From positions 10,514,501-10,578,500 of the forward strand of contig WPIO01000008.1 of assembly GCA_009760855.2 (NCBI GenBank): DNA of 64,000 nucleotides, written 5' to 3'. Source of the DNA: Cristatella mucedo. Taxonomy: Eukaryota; Bryozoa; Phylactolaemata; Cristatellidae. Made by a program: the position numbers and the translations under genes. Positions within the stretch are counted from its first letter, which is position 1. Every line of letters begins with the position of its first letter. Positions 11,601-22,852 of this stretch are shown here, one piece after another. Below the pieces are notes generated by a model, which was not told where the DNA came from, ran no database searches, and was given only the letters and a program-made list of their open reading frames with translations.

Positions 11601-13110
11601 CGTGCGATGGACGCGTGCGCCCGCCAGGACCCGTCGGGCGCCTGCCCGCCCCCCCGCCGCGGCAACGCGACCTCGCCGCGTGGCCGCCTCGCGGCGGCAC
11701 ACCTTCGGCGACAGCTGAGCTAGCTGCTCGCGAGGACGCGGTGCTATTCGGCGGGGGGGGGGCGGGGGGCGGCGACTGTCGCTCAGCGCCCGGCGCTCGA
11801 GCCCTTCGCAATGTCAAGGCCTCTCGCCCGACCATTGCGAAAGCTCCGACGAAAAATGCGAGCCACTGGATTGCTGTGGCTGCGCGCGGGGACTCGTACG
11901 CGGTCGCCGCCGGATGCGCTATCGTCGCTGTACTTTCTGTACTTCCGTGACCTGCGGCCACCTGCAATCTCTCGGTCCGTCGCTCTGCCGAGCAGCGACA
12001 CGCCCGTGCACCGGCCGCGCGAGCACTCTTCTCGCGCGGGACCCGCAGCCCGAGGGCGGAGCCCGCAAGCGGCGATGCCGCCACCCCGCGAAAACCAAGC
12101 TCGCGCAGGCGCCGGCGCTGCGGGTGGCCGCAGCGCCGGATGCGGCCGCGCCGCAGCGTACGCGCCGCGGCGACACTCGCCTCGAGAGACCGCGCGTTGA
12201 AATCGCGGGGAGATCTGCTGCTCGCCTCGCCGTCGGATCGACGAACGGCAGAGCATCTCGACGCGATCGCTCGCGCGCCTGCGCCAATGGAGTCCGGCGG
12301 CAATGTCGCGCCATCGCGCGGCTGAGTTGCAGCTCGCCCCTCCCCCGCTCCCGGCGCCGGCCGGGCCGGCCGCGCTGGGCGTGCGCGCGCGCCGCTGATT
12401 AATCGCCTCGCGGTCGGTCGCTGTTTGGTTTGGGCATCTCGACGCGACGGCGCAGCGTGTAGAGAGCGCTCCGAGTAGTCGTCGGTCCTTTGTCGAGTGG
12501 TGGTAATGCCACCGTGAAGTGCCGAGCCCTCGATCGCCACCCGCTCGCGGCGTTGCTTTCGAAGCCGTCGCTAGGGGCGCACGGCACGACGGAGCCGAGG
12601 CGAGGCGAGCGCTGGCGGCGGGGCAGCGCCATTCGCCGTGACTTCGGAGCGGCGACTGCGTGCGCGCCGAAAGCGAAGACTGGCGGGCTCCGCAGGGGCA
12701 GCACCGCGCAAGCCCGAGCGACCGCTGGCGCCGCGAAACCTCGACCCTAAACCGGCGGCGGGGGCGGGGCGGGGGGCAGCGAGCGGCCGCGGCCTGAAGC
12801 GCGTGGCCGGGCGCTGCGGCTATCGCGCGCGCGTGCTCGTCCGCTACGCTGTAGCTCGAAGGCACCGCCGCCGCCGGCTAAGCCGCTTCGCGGCCTGCGT
12901 CGACGGCGTCGGCGGAGGAACCGGCGCCGGACGAAGCGAGAGCGGGCGTGCGCTCGCGCTGCGGCGGTCTCTCGTCCGACAGGAGACGAGAGCTAACTTC
13001 GCGCGCGCGCTCGCGCCGTGCGGTGCCGTCGAGTGCAGAGCGCACAGTACGCCAGCCGCGGCGTCCGGGGCTGGGACAACGAGCATCAAAACAAAAAAAG
13101 AAAGGCCTCT
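8275..13110. other. GC- and CpG-rich block, no gene assigned
   Basis: Very GC-rich DNA on both sides of about 10.5 kb. It contains GA repeats at 8630-8690, a CCG run at about 9681-9710, many CGCG runs and a 14-bp triplicate (GCGGCGCGACCGGA) at 11151-11192. Large open frames occur in all six frames (for example 11323-12540 minus) because stop codons are rare in such DNA. None shows recognisable domains. The part nearest 8275 probably includes the promoter and 5' exon of the minus-strand gene. Transcript data would be needed to find further exons. Confidence 0.5.
10321..10357. repeat. Perfect 15-bp inverted repeat with 7-nt loop
   Basis: The left arm GCCAGGTACGCGCTT (10321-10335) is the exact reverse complement of AAGCGCGTACCTGGC (10343-10357), with loop GGCGGCA between them. 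No T run follows it. It could form a hairpin in DNA or RNA. Confidence 0.9.
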
Positions 13111-13115
13111 CCATC

Positions 13116-13200
13116 CAGGTGCTTCGCGTATCCCGCCGTGGGCTCGAGCCCACGACCTCGGTCACCGAATGCATTCCCCACGACCTCGGTCATCAGAGAG
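13116..13200 (-). mobile_element. SINE-B fragment
   Basis: Reads on the minus strand as a tRNA-like SINE piece around GTGGGCTCGAGCCCACG (B box) with GACCGAGGTCGTGGG. The GACCTCGGTCA unit appears twice. It abuts the tail of the next L2-like copy. Confidence 0.5.
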
Positions 13201-13545
13201 ACCTTAATAACAATAACAATAGTAATATATTTGACATAGCGCCCTCAGAGAACTCAATCTCTTTCTAGGCGCTTTACATTTGCTGCAGAGGAGTCGCGAT
13301 CGAATGGTTAGTGGTAGCATGCTCAATAAACAGCAAGAATAACACGCTTAGGGGTGACATGCACAGGGTCAGCGTGCAAGTATGACTAGTTGCAGTATGC
13401 ACAGTGTCAGCACGCATAAGCACATAGCGGACGAATCACAGGGACCCATTAAATGCGGTGATAAATAGGTACGTTTTTAGTTTCTTTTTAAAAGTGGCCT
13501 AGTCAGGAGACGTCGCGACGCAGCTCCAGGCTTAGAGAGCCTTAA
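13201..13545 (-). mobile_element. L2-like LINE 3' end
   Basis: Tail AATAACAATAACAATAGTAA at the left, then the terminal stem AGCGCCCTCAGAGAACTCAA and the 3' UTR with GGGGTGACATGCACAGGGTC. It is truncated inside the RT C-terminal coding end (CGCAGCTCCAGGCTTAGAGAG). Confidence 0.85.
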
Positions 13546-13892
13546 CCCCTTAACCCCTGAGCCAAATCAGGGCAAGCCACAGCACCTCGCCGCCGCCGCG
13601 GTCTCACTCCTGTACTAATCGCTCGCCGGTAATCACCGCGACACGGACGGCCGCCAATTGCGGCAAAAGACGCAGTGACGCAGTGTATTGAAACTGCGGC
13701 CGTTTCCTTTGAGTTGGAGCTTTTCTAGCCCTGTTCTACGCGAGAGCTCGCGACGCAGGTCGGTAAGCGAGCAATTCTACGAATGTGCGCTGACTTGCTA
13801 AACCGTATTGAAGGGCTGCATTCAAGAGATTTCAGCCGATTGACCGCCTGCGTGACAGAGGTGATGCGGCACTTACCTAATTCTTCTGCTGC
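13546..13892. other. No recognisable gene
   Basis: Unique-looking intergenic DNA; nothing supported. Confidence 0.4.
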
Positions 13893-13990
13893 TACGAATA
13901 ATAATAATAATAACAGAAAGACATTCGAATAACGCCCTAAAAGAACTAGATCTCATTCAAGGTGCACGACATTTGCTGGAAGGCCTGTGG
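13893..13990 (-). repeat. LINE or SINE 3'-tail fragment
   Basis: An AATAATAATAAT tail at the left is followed by ACGCCCTAAAAGAACTAGATC and a CATTTGCTGGAAGG segment. This is a diverged terminal module of the L2-like or R1 type. Confidence 0.6.
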
Positions 13991-14950
13991 CGATTCATGT
14001 TTTTCCACTGTCTCGGAAAACTTGTGCGAAGTGGTGACCGTGGCGTGAGAGGCCTTATGCAGGCAGATCTACGTCGGCTATCGGTTGGCAGCTGAACAGC
14101 TACTAAGACAGAAATCGCGTGCCCTTCAAAAGTCGAGCAGCCCTAGAACCAGCGCTACGGACCATGGCTTAGAGCACTGACAAACAACGCCCTGCTGTCG
14201 GAAGTCAGACCCGATCATCTGTACCATCATGCGTTGCAGTGTTAATGGTGGCTAAAACGGACCGGAGATTGCTGCACAGCGATAAATTTCTTTGTGCCGA
14301 AGCCGACGAAGGACTGGGTTCGTGCCATTGGAGTACCGAGAATATTTTCAATGCAAGTAATGGATCTTAGCTGAGTGTCGCGGAGCTTAAGGAGTGCCTG
14401 CGCCGACGACCCGAGTGTACGATGAGTCTGGAGTTAGGCCCGAGCATTTCCAACTGGTTTAGCATCTAAAGACCGCCCGAAAAGGAAAACACGCACCTTG
14501 CATGCTGCACAAGAAGCGGCTTTAGTCCTTTAGCTTTAGTTTTTTCACCTGCGGACCTCTAACCTCTAATGGACCACGGACCTCTAAAAAACAAACCCGC
14601 ATCTATAACAGATTTCATATGCACAGACCTTGCCTAAGCAACCCGTAGTTAGGTAGAGTGATAATACTACATGGCTACGAGGAAGCGCTCAAAAAGATGC
14701 GCTGAACTGAGAAACTTTACCCAGGGTACTTACCGGCCGAGACAGCAGTGAGACTTCGTTTCCACGACGGACGGATTTGCCTCGTCGTTCAGGCATGCGA
14801 ACTCTTGCACCGGAGGCGACCTAATGGTCTGGTATGGATGCACCGGTGGCCATGCCCAAGGCCAAGGTTGCCAAGCAGCCCTCGAGCAATCTCCGGCAAT
14901 CTCGAACAATAGCTAGTCCAAGCTTTCGCCCATAAAAGCGCTGGGTTCTC
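13991..14950. other. No recognisable gene
   Basis: No long open frames or clear repeat matches. Confidence 0.4.
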
Positions 14951-14952
14951 GG

Positions 14953-15482
14953 GAATGCAGACCTGGCTAGAGTCTCTCTGCTAGAGTTCTGCAAGATCTT
15001 TCTGCAGCATTCGATATCATTAGTCACCTTGCGCCCTTCTCGAGCGCCTCTCATCCCGCCTGGGCATCACTGGTACTGCAGTGCAATGGTTCAGGTTCTA
15101 TTTTAGTGGGAGACTCTAGAGTATTGGTGTGAACCTAAAAAGACCGAGGAACCACTAAAGTATGGGCACCTCAGGGCTCAGTGATTGGTCACGTTCTTTT
15201 TAGGTCTATACTCTTCCTCTTGTCAATGTGATTGCAAGGCACAATCTTGGTTTTCACTTCTATGCAGATGACACTCAGCTGTACCTTTGTTTTGATCCCT
15301 CCCAGCCATCCAGCACGTCGGATTTTCTCAACTCCCCTGCTGCATGTATTGATGAAATCCGCACAGGGATGGCAGAAAACTTTCTTAAATCGAATGATGA
15401 TAAAACTGACTTACCAGTTATGGGCAAACCAAGCGAGATTCAGAAATTGGCAAACTTAACGCTCAAAATCGGCTCTGGCAGC
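14953..15482 (+). mobile_element. L2-like LINE reverse transcriptase fragment (YADD)
   Basis: Plus-strand RT core, aligning with 62600-62960. It has CTCATCCCGCCTGGGCATCAC (motif A side), GGGCACCTCAGGGCTCAGTG (motif B, PQGS-like) and the frame reading HNLGFHFYADDTQLYLCF, the catalytic YADD of motif C. It continues to NFLKSNDDKTDLPVMGKPSE. Stops and frameshifts before motif C make it inactive. It is interrupted at 15482; more RT C-terminal sequence resumes at about 16310. Confidence 0.85.
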
Positions 15483-15559
15483 ATATGAGCCCGATGGCGG
15501 CAACCCGGGTTACCAAATTTCCGAAATTAAAATCGCAATTAATTATTTATTTTGCGCGT

Positions 15560-16075
15560 AGCTGCTCTGAAAAATATAGCGTTTCAAAGTCGAGAACGCC
15601 GTTGACATGATTCAGGAGCAGCACCGTCAGAATCTTGTAGAAGCAATTTGGGGAACAATGTGCAAAAGAGCTCAATGAAAGGATGTACGCTATGGTTGGC
15701 TACAATGACGATATAAAAGATGTTAGCAATGATGTTCTTAACAACGCAATGGAACTGGTGTGCAAGTACTTGGAAACATTTCCAGGAACTTCATTGCTAC
15801 CCTCTGGTCTGAAAAGACTATGCAGGAGGTCCGGAATTGCGGCGCCAGTGCTCGCCTGGGTATTATCGCTGATAGTGATGACGAAGATTCTGACAATATT
15901 GGAGCTCCATTGGCGGCGGCATCTGACATGGCGCAGACTCGTGGCAGAAAAAAAAGAGCGTCAGCGCAGAAGGCTGCTTCGGGAGTGCAGATACGCTCTG
16001 TGGGGTGCCCGAAGAAGTCATCGGTGGTTTTCCTAAATCAGTCATCAATTTTGAGCTATTTCTCGAAAAAATAAG
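15560..16075 (+). pseudogene. Frameshifted ORF ending in a PIP-box-like motif
   Basis: Not recognised as a named gene. One frame reads KQFGEQCAKELNERMYAMVG and on to MELVCKYLETFPG. After a shift near 15800 a second frame reads GIIADSDDEDSDNIG, a basic patch GRKKRAS, and ends QSSILSYFSKK followed by a stop. The end fits the PCNA-interacting consensus Q-x-x-(I/L/M)-x-x-(aromatic)2 and sits at the C-terminus, where such motifs are common. It lies between two pieces of LINE RT, so it may be a retrocopy or an insert in a LINE. A spliced gene using the two frames as exons is an alternative. Confidence 0.4.
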
Positions 16076-16309
16076 CTCAATTTTCGTGATCGAGCGCCGG
16101 ATCCTTGCCCTGGATCCGGTCAGCTGCTGCTGCGCACTTGCGCAATAAAAATCATCGTGTTCGAAGTAGCTGTCTTCCTGCCGACGAATAGAAGTCAAAA
16201 CGAGCCCGATATTTTTAGCCTATGTGCATATAATTTGGACCAATATTCAGGTAGTTACCGAAGTCCGCGAGCACCTAGGTTACCATGGTAATACGGGTTA
16301 CCGCCATCG

Positions 16310-16945
16310 TTCTCAAGTCTCCTGTAGAATCTGAACGAAATCTTGGTGTCTTGTGCTAAAGTGACCTCTCACTAGACGACCACATCAGGTCCACGGTCAC
16401 AGCCTGCCTACTTTCAGCTATGCAGCATTGCAAAAATGTAGGCCTTCTTTGACAGGGATACATGATTTAATTTTAGCCATTCATTTGTGACATCCTGCAT
16501 TGACAATTTCTGTAACTCGTGACTCTCCGGTCACTTACAGCCTGTACAATAAGACGCTTACAGTAGGCGCATAACATGGAAGGTACGCTAATATGTCGTG
16601 AATGTTGCAGTTGCCACAGCGCATCACTTCTCGCCTTCGTGCACTGGCTCACCGTCAAGCAGTGTATCGACTTCCGAGTTTTTCTCATTCACTTTAGGTC
16701 TCTTCGTTCTCCTGCCGATCCTAACTACTTGCCAATCAGGCTAGGCATTCTTCCACCCATTGTTCTTACTCAAGTCACTTTGCTGGGCCTCTAGGCAACT
16801 AAAATTGTTTAACGATAGTGCCATTAGTTCGAATGCTCCTAAAGCCTTCAACTCAATCCAGAATGGCACCCCGACATACCGAGACAACACGTTTAAAAAG
16901 CAGCTACAAATCCACTTATTTTCATTATTACTGTTATAAAGCTGG
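16310..16945 (+). mobile_element. L2-like LINE RT C-terminal fragment
   Basis: Contains AATCTGAACGAAATCTTGG and CTCACTAGACGACCAC, then the ALVHWLTVKQCIDFRVFL and FRSLRSPADPNYLP segments typical of the C-terminal domain, and CTCCTAAAGCCTTCAACTCA (the APKAFNS block). Frames are broken. It is probably the continuation of the fragment ending at 15482. Confidence 0.7.
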
Positions 16946-17019
16946 AGAGTTTTCTGCAGCGCACTCACAGTCTAAGCGGCTTCCGAGAGCGAACGGAAAC
17001 TAGCAGACTTTGTCTGTCA

Positions 17020-17617
17020 CGCAAAAAAAGAGCATCGGGAAGCAAAGGCCGAATCGGAAGGAAATTCTAGCGCGGCAGTAGCGGCGGCGCTGGACGACAG
17101 GAAAGGACGCGCCAAGAGTCAGCAGCAGCAGCAGCTGTAGGAGACGGAGTCGCGTGGCGGTCACGTGGCGCGACGGCGAGCGTCGGGCAGGGCACCTAGC
17201 AGGCAGGCAGGGTTAACAGCCGACGGTGGCAGCTTCATTTACCGAGGGCGAGCGGCGGGAGCGCCGCCGCGTCGCCTGTCCACGCGCGGGCGGCACGTCG
17301 CGCTCTCCAACCGCTCGGCTCGGTCGTCGCGCTCTCTGGCGGCGGCGTCCTGAAACGTAGAGCGTCGAAGCTCATCGTCGGTCAGATTAGGATCGCCGTT
17401 ATTATATTCGCGGTTCCTGAATTATAGCGACTGGATACCGGTTATATTGATCGCTATCCGCGGTTAGGCGGCGTACAAGCCCAATTCGTGTAATAGAGAC
17501 GACACTCTTCGCCGCGGCATTCGAGCCGCGAATGAGCTTCGCCCCGAGACTTGGCGTCGGTCGAGGCAGTCGAGAGGCATTCTACGAGCTGCAGTACGCT
17601 AGTGCCGCTTCCGCTGG

Positions 17618-17687
<70 letters not shown>

Positions 17688-18700
17688 ACTGGGACCGACC
17701 TAGTCATCAGGTCGGCAGTACTTCGCGTAAGATTCTAAGCCAGAGATTGCGACACATTCGGTCCCTAATCATAGCTATTCTCTCAAATTAACAGCCGCGA
17801 GCGATATATGTACGCTCGGTACGCCGGAGATGTCAGTAAAGGAGATGGCATAAAAGAGGCGGAATTAACACCCGCTAGGAAGGCGAACTCGATGTGATCG
17901 CCGAAAGACAGCTCGCTTCCCTCTGAGCGCTCTGTACGAAAAAGTAAAAAGAAATCGTAAGGCTGGCTTACTGGATCGTCGGTTTCACGCTTCGCCGGTC
18001 GAGCGCCTGCCGCCGCCGCCGCTCTTCTGCGCCTTACGTGCGCTGCTCCCCGGAGCTTGAGCGCGCGTCGCCAATCACTCGAGCCGTTCGCGACGCGACC
18101 TTGCGGGCGGGGGGGGGGCGGTCGCTCGAAGACCAACACGAACGGCCTCCAAGTGGGTGCCCGTTGGCCGCGGTTTATTCTGCCGACAAAGTGTCGGACT
18201 TGATTGCGAAGCTCTCTCTCTCCCTCTCTCTCTCTCGCGCGCGTGCGCTCGCTCTGCGTCTTTTCCTCGTCCCTGTGGACTTAGCGGTTGGACTATTCGA
18301 TCGTGTCCACTGACTTGGCATCGGCTGACTTCATCATCTACGTACGGACCGCCGTGGACCGCAGTCTTTCCGGCAAGCGGCGTAACTCCGGGCATGTCCG
18401 CCGGAGGGCGGTAGCGGTGGGGGAGGCAACGGCGACTCTGGACCGCTCAGCTCGTCCTAGCCTCGGCCAGGACGCATGCGCCCTGAGACGGCCTCCAAGA
18501 ACCGGCCGCCGGCGGCGGCGGCGGCTGCTGCTGCCGTCTCCACTCGACCGTCCGACTTGGCTAGCGGTCGCACCCCTATCGCAATGCTCCGAATGGGCTG
18601 AACCGGGCGCCTGCGAACCGGCGACGGAGCACGGAATCTTTCAGGCGACTCTTTGCCTAAAATTTTGATAGCAGCTACGGTATTTCCTGAACGCGTCAGA
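17020..18700. other. GC-rich intergenic block; no gene assigned
   Basis: Second GC-rich stretch, with CGG runs near 18508-18530 and a CT run near 18210-18235. Open frames on both strands are short and lack recognisable domains. Confidence 0.45.
17618..17686. repeat. (TGC)23 microsatellite
   Basis: Twenty-three uninterrupted TGC units. In the plus frame from 17532 they encode poly-Ala inside a 68-aa ORF with no other recognisable feature, so I treat it as a simple repeat. Confidence 0.95.
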
Positions 18701-18705
18701 GCGGC

Positions 18706-18875
18706 CCACCGGTTTGGCCCAGGGGTAAAGGTGCTCACCTAGGACGACCGAGGTCAAGGTTGACTGCATCCGACGACTGAGATCGTGAGTTCGATCGAGC
18801 TCTTCGATATATGCGAGGCGCCTAGATAGAGATTGAGTTATCTCGGGGTGCTGTACAAATTCATTATTTAATTTT
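18706..18875 (+). mobile_element. SINE-B with LINE-like tail
   Basis: tRNA-like start CCGGTTTGGCCCAGGGGTAA and B box GAGTTCGATCGAG, then AGGCGCCTAGATAGAGATTG and CTCGGGGTGCTGTACAAATT. That tail matches the L2-like terminal stem. Confidence 0.75.
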
Positions 18876-18974
18876 TATTGCTATAAAATTTAATTATTGT
18901 TGTTTTAAACTTTAATTCTCACCAGTTCAACCTGCCGGAAGTCCCGATTGGTTCTTCCTCGTCCCAGATCGTCC

Positions 18975-19577
18975 TTCGTAATCACAATAATACATTTGAT
19001 AAAGCACCCTCAGAGAACTCAATCTCATTCTGGGCGGTTTAAATTTGCTTCAAAGGAAGCACGACCGAATGGTTAGTGGTAGCATGCTCAATAAACAACA
19101 AGAATAACATAGTTAAAATAACATGCACTGAGTCAGCATGCAAGTGTGGTTAGTGGCAGCAGCATGCACAGTGGCAGCACACATGAGCACATAAAGGACG
19201 AATCACAGGGACCCACGAAATTCTGTCATAAATAGATGCGTTTTTAGTTCCTTTTTAAATATGGACAAGTAAGAGATGTCGTGACGGTCAGGTCGGGAGT
19301 GAGTTTCAGGCTTGGAGAGCATACGAACTAAACGCACGGTCTCCAAAGGATTTGATGTTCGGATGAGGTACAGTTAAGCACTCAGATTCCGAAAAGCGGG
19401 TGGAACGATGCTTAGCCTGGTTTGGGAGAAGATATGATAGGTAGGCTGGAGCCAAAGAATGAAGGAACCTAAAAGTGAGCGGCAAAACTTTGAAGCCAAT
19501 CCTTTGCTTGACTGGTAGCCAGTGCAGGTCGGCGAGAAGTGGTGTGATGTGGCAACTGTGACGTCATGAAAGACAAG
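18975..19577 (-). mobile_element. L2-like LINE 3' end
   Basis: Terminal stem AAAGCACCCTCAGAGAACTC at the left, then the 3' UTR and the RT C-terminal coding end up to the HWLPVKQ region (CAGTGCAGGTCGGCGAGAAG on the plus strand). A SINE-B lies at its right end. Confidence 0.85.
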
Positions 19578-19745
19578 CCTGGCTGTATAATATAATATAA
19601 TATACTTCATTTGTATAGCGCCTAAGAGAGCTTAATCTCTATTCAGGCACTTCACATTTGCCACCGGGCTCGAGCCCACAACCTCGGATACATTCATCTT
19701 GACCTTGGTCCAGACGAGCACCTTTAGGAATGGGCTAAACCAGTG
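19578..19745 (-). mobile_element. SINE-B, minus strand
   Basis: A TAATATAATATAATATA tail at the left leads into ATAGCGCCTAAGAGAGCTTA, a B box (GGGCTCGAGCCC), GACCTTGGTCCAGACGAGCA and GGGCTAAACCAG. This is a full-length copy of the family seen at 32797, reversed. Confidence 0.8.
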
Positions 19746-20315
19746 AAGTGGCGTGCATCAAATGCATCCACTACTTTACTGTCCTAGTCCTCGTCATAAC
19801 GTTCGTGATCCCCCAGACTGGGCTAAACCTGCGGCCATGGCCTGGACAACCTTCACCGCCCTACTCCAGCACCATTTCCGCCCACTACAGACGTGAGCGC
19901 TTCCGTTACGCAACGGCGAAGGCGCGTGTTGTTGCTTCCGGGGGGGGGCCGGCCTCAGTCTCCTCCCCCCCCCCCCCGGCAAACAAAGAATTCTCAAAGT
20001 GCTAGCCGATTACTTCACACTAAAGTTTGCTCAATAATTTTTTTCAAAGCAAATTAAACCACTTCGGCCAACGTATTGGTCTAAAACTGAATCGGAGCTT
20101 CGTTAGCAGAATGCACGCTAGATGCGCGTCCATGCCAACGACAGGTTAAAGGTTGCACTACCAGACCGCTCATCTATGGTTATGCAGTTCCGGCAGATGA
20201 CCTCGGCCTACGGCTGTAGTACGCGCGCCCTACTCGAAAGTTGTTACGCCTCCGTGCCGCCGCATGTTTCCTCTCCAGCCCGCTCTCCTTTCACGAAGGC
20301 TAAAGCTGTGTGACG
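19746..20315. other. Upstream region of actin 1
   Basis: No TATA box or other promoter element that I can defend. G and C homopolymers lie at about 19940-19978. A 5' non-coding exon could lie here. Confidence 0.4.
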
Positions 20316-21693
20316 ATGGGTGACGACGAAATTGCTGCCTTGGTAATTGACTGCGGCTCAGGGATGTGCAGGGCGGGTTTCGCCGGCGCTGACAAGCCCA
20401 GAGCAGTCTTCCATTCTATCGTGGGCCACCCGAGACACCAGGTGTGTAACATGATTTGGCGCTTCCAATTTTTAAGGTATTGCGCTGAACCGTGCTTGAC
20501 CTGGCTCGCCTGCCCATTCGGCGGCCTTCGAGCCTGCGCACGGGCGTGGCGCCTGCGCCCTACCATTCACCTCGGTGTACCCGAATCCTGCCCGTTAGAC
20601 CTGTTGGAAGCTTCTTTTAGGGCTCGCTGTCCCGCTACTTAGAGAACGCTCCGTGTCAAAGCCGCTTAAAAAATATCCTTCGCTACAGGCCGAGATGGTG
20701 GGTGTGGGTCCGAAGGACAGCTATGTAGGTGATGAAGCTCAGAGCAAGCGAGACATTCTGACCCTGACGTATCCCATCGAGCACGGTATCGTCACTAACT
20801 GGGACGACATGGAGAGAATTTGGCACCACATGTTCTACAATGAGCTCCGTGTTGCTCCTGAAGATCACCGCCTCCTGCTCACCGAAGCAGCCCTCAACCC
20901 GAAAGCCAACAGGGAGAAGATGACACAGGTTATGTTCGAGACCTTCAACATACCGGCCATGTATGTCGCCATTCAGTCAGTGTTGTCACTATATTCCTCT
21001 GGCCGAACGACGGGTGTTGTGCTTGACTCTGGCGACGGTGTCACGCACACGGTTCCCATCTATGAAGGCTATGCTCTGCCCCATGCTATTCTGCGTCTTG
21101 ACCTGGCCGGCCGAGATCTTACCGACTACCTGATGAAGATCCTTACCGAGCGTGGCTACTCGTTCACCACGACTACCGAGCGTGAGATCGTGCGTGATAT
21201 GAAGGAGAAGCTGTGCTACGTGGCTCTCGACTTCGAGAACGAGATGAACACGGCTGCCAACAGCTCATCTCTGGAGAAGAGCTACGAGCTTCCCGACGGT
21301 CAGGGGATCACGATCGGCAACGAGAGGTTCCGTTGCCCCGAGGCTCTGTTCCAGCCATCGTCGTTGGACACGGAGTCTGCAAGCATCCATGAAATGATCC
21401 ATAATTCGATCATGATGAGTGATGTCGACATTCGCAAGGACCTGTATGCCAACACAATCCTGTCTGGTGGCAATACGATGTATCGCGGTATTGCAGACCG
21501 GATGCAGAGAGAGCTCACGGCTCTGACACCGAAAGCGATGGCGATAAAAGTCATTGCACCACCAGAAAGAAGGTGCTCAGTCTGGATTGGTGGTTCGATT
21601 TTTGCATCGCTGTCAACATTCCAGCAGATGTGGATCACCAAGCAGGAATATGACGAGTCTGGTCCCAGCATAGCCCACCGAAAGTGCTTTTAA
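20316..21693 (+). CDS. Actin 1, divergent full-length paralog
   Basis: Actin, the ATP-binding subunit of microfilaments. Exon 1 (20316-20441, 42 codons, [17 protein letters not shown]...) is followed by a 247-bp GT-AG intron at phase 0 and exon 2 (20689-21693, 334 codons). The 376-aa total equals normal actin length and the frame is intact, ending HRKCF. The start ATG gives the usual acidic N-terminus. Phosphate loop 1 reads [10 protein letters not shown] instead of DNGSGMCKAG (N to C, K to R); loop 2 DSGDGVTH is intact. Other unusual residues are FHSIVG for FPSIVG, GADKPR for GDDAPR, AEMVG for GVMVG, and many changes after residue 275 ([10 protein letters not shown]-like, [17 protein letters not shown]). 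The middle is nearly the same as actin 2 at DNA level, while both ends differ. It is a divergent actin that may still work, perhaps in one tissue, or a gene at an early stage of decay. Confidence 0.85.
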
Positions 21694-22852
21694 AAGTGAG
21701 GCTAACGTGGCCCTATCACCTTCGGTTAAAATCTATTTAAAATTCTCTTTCGTCAATTTTTGCTAGTGCATGCCACGTTTTGAGTTGCCTGACCATGCGT
21801 TGTCTCTAATGAACGTTATATGATACCGATATTTGTATACGTATATGAGCCGTCTTCGAAAGGGGTCTTTCTTTAAAATGAGAAAACACAACGGGAGGCA
21901 AACGACTTTATGTGCCTGTCGACTTTGTGTCGACCCAACCCAAGTTTTCTTGCTGAGTTGACTTACAAAAAGCTGCAAGATTTTTCAGGTAGCTACCCTG
22001 AATATAACAGCTTCGAAGAATACAGGCAGCTCTGTGAAATTTGGTAACAGTGCATTGCTCTATTTCTAGCTTTGAAGTATGATCAGCTGGGTGTTAAGAT
22101 TTCGTGCAATCCACCTCTGCTACCCGTGGAACTGTAGATGTATTTTAATTGCCATTAACTACCAATCGAAGATCGGGATTCGCGAATAATGTCTCAAGAC
22201 TCGTATAAGTCTTGCACTGCGCTAAATCCGCTATGAAGCACCTGTCTCTCAGAAAGGTTGTACCCATCGGCATTAGAAAACACAAGCGTAGGACTTAAAA
22301 GGAATTTTTTGTTTACTCGTTGTCCAGCTGAAAGTCTCATCTTTGAATAGCTAAGTTAACCCTCTGCTGAATGGGTAGGAAACAACTTACTGACGCACAG
22401 ACAAAGTATGAAAAGCATAACTGAGCGAAACAAAGTGTTTCTTGGTTGCCGTATTAAGTGAACTCCAAAAGACACGACGAGAAGTGACCCAAATAAATAC
22501 AGATTGCGTTTGGGTTACGGTTCATGGCATTCAGCGAAGGTGATCTATCGTTCGTGATGAACGCAAGTTTCCGAATAAATCTTTCGAAGTACTCGGTGGT
22601 CTTGAAAGGTCTGATCCACTAGATTCTACGACCATCATGACGCTGTAATGTAGTGCACGACTGATTACTGGCCTGCCCAAAATGTAAACTGTAAACTGAT
22701 TAGCAACCTTCGAGGACCGACTACATTTCCTGGTATATGGACATCAAATGGGGCTACTAAACCGCCAATTTGACTAGCAGGGTGCTAATTTTACTCTCTG
22801 GCCTTTTCATGCACTTTTACATCTACAGCTTACAAACCTGACCATTCGGTCT
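21694..22852. other. Downstream of actin 1; no gene seen
   Basis: AT-richer intergenic DNA. No clear AATAAA close to the actin stop, and no other gene or repeat recognised. Confidence 0.45.

Noticed and set aside
11323-12540. 405-aa minus-strand open frame, and similar long frames across 9-13 kb
   Set aside because: All six frames are long here because of GC-rich composition. The translations are Arg/Ala/Pro-rich with no domain, and the overlapping frames are equally long.
20442-20688. Reading actin 1 as an intronless gene starting at 20653
   Set aside because: That start lacks the N-terminal 42 residues. A clear exon 1 with a donor and an in-frame acceptor at 20688/20689 restores a normal 376-aa actin.
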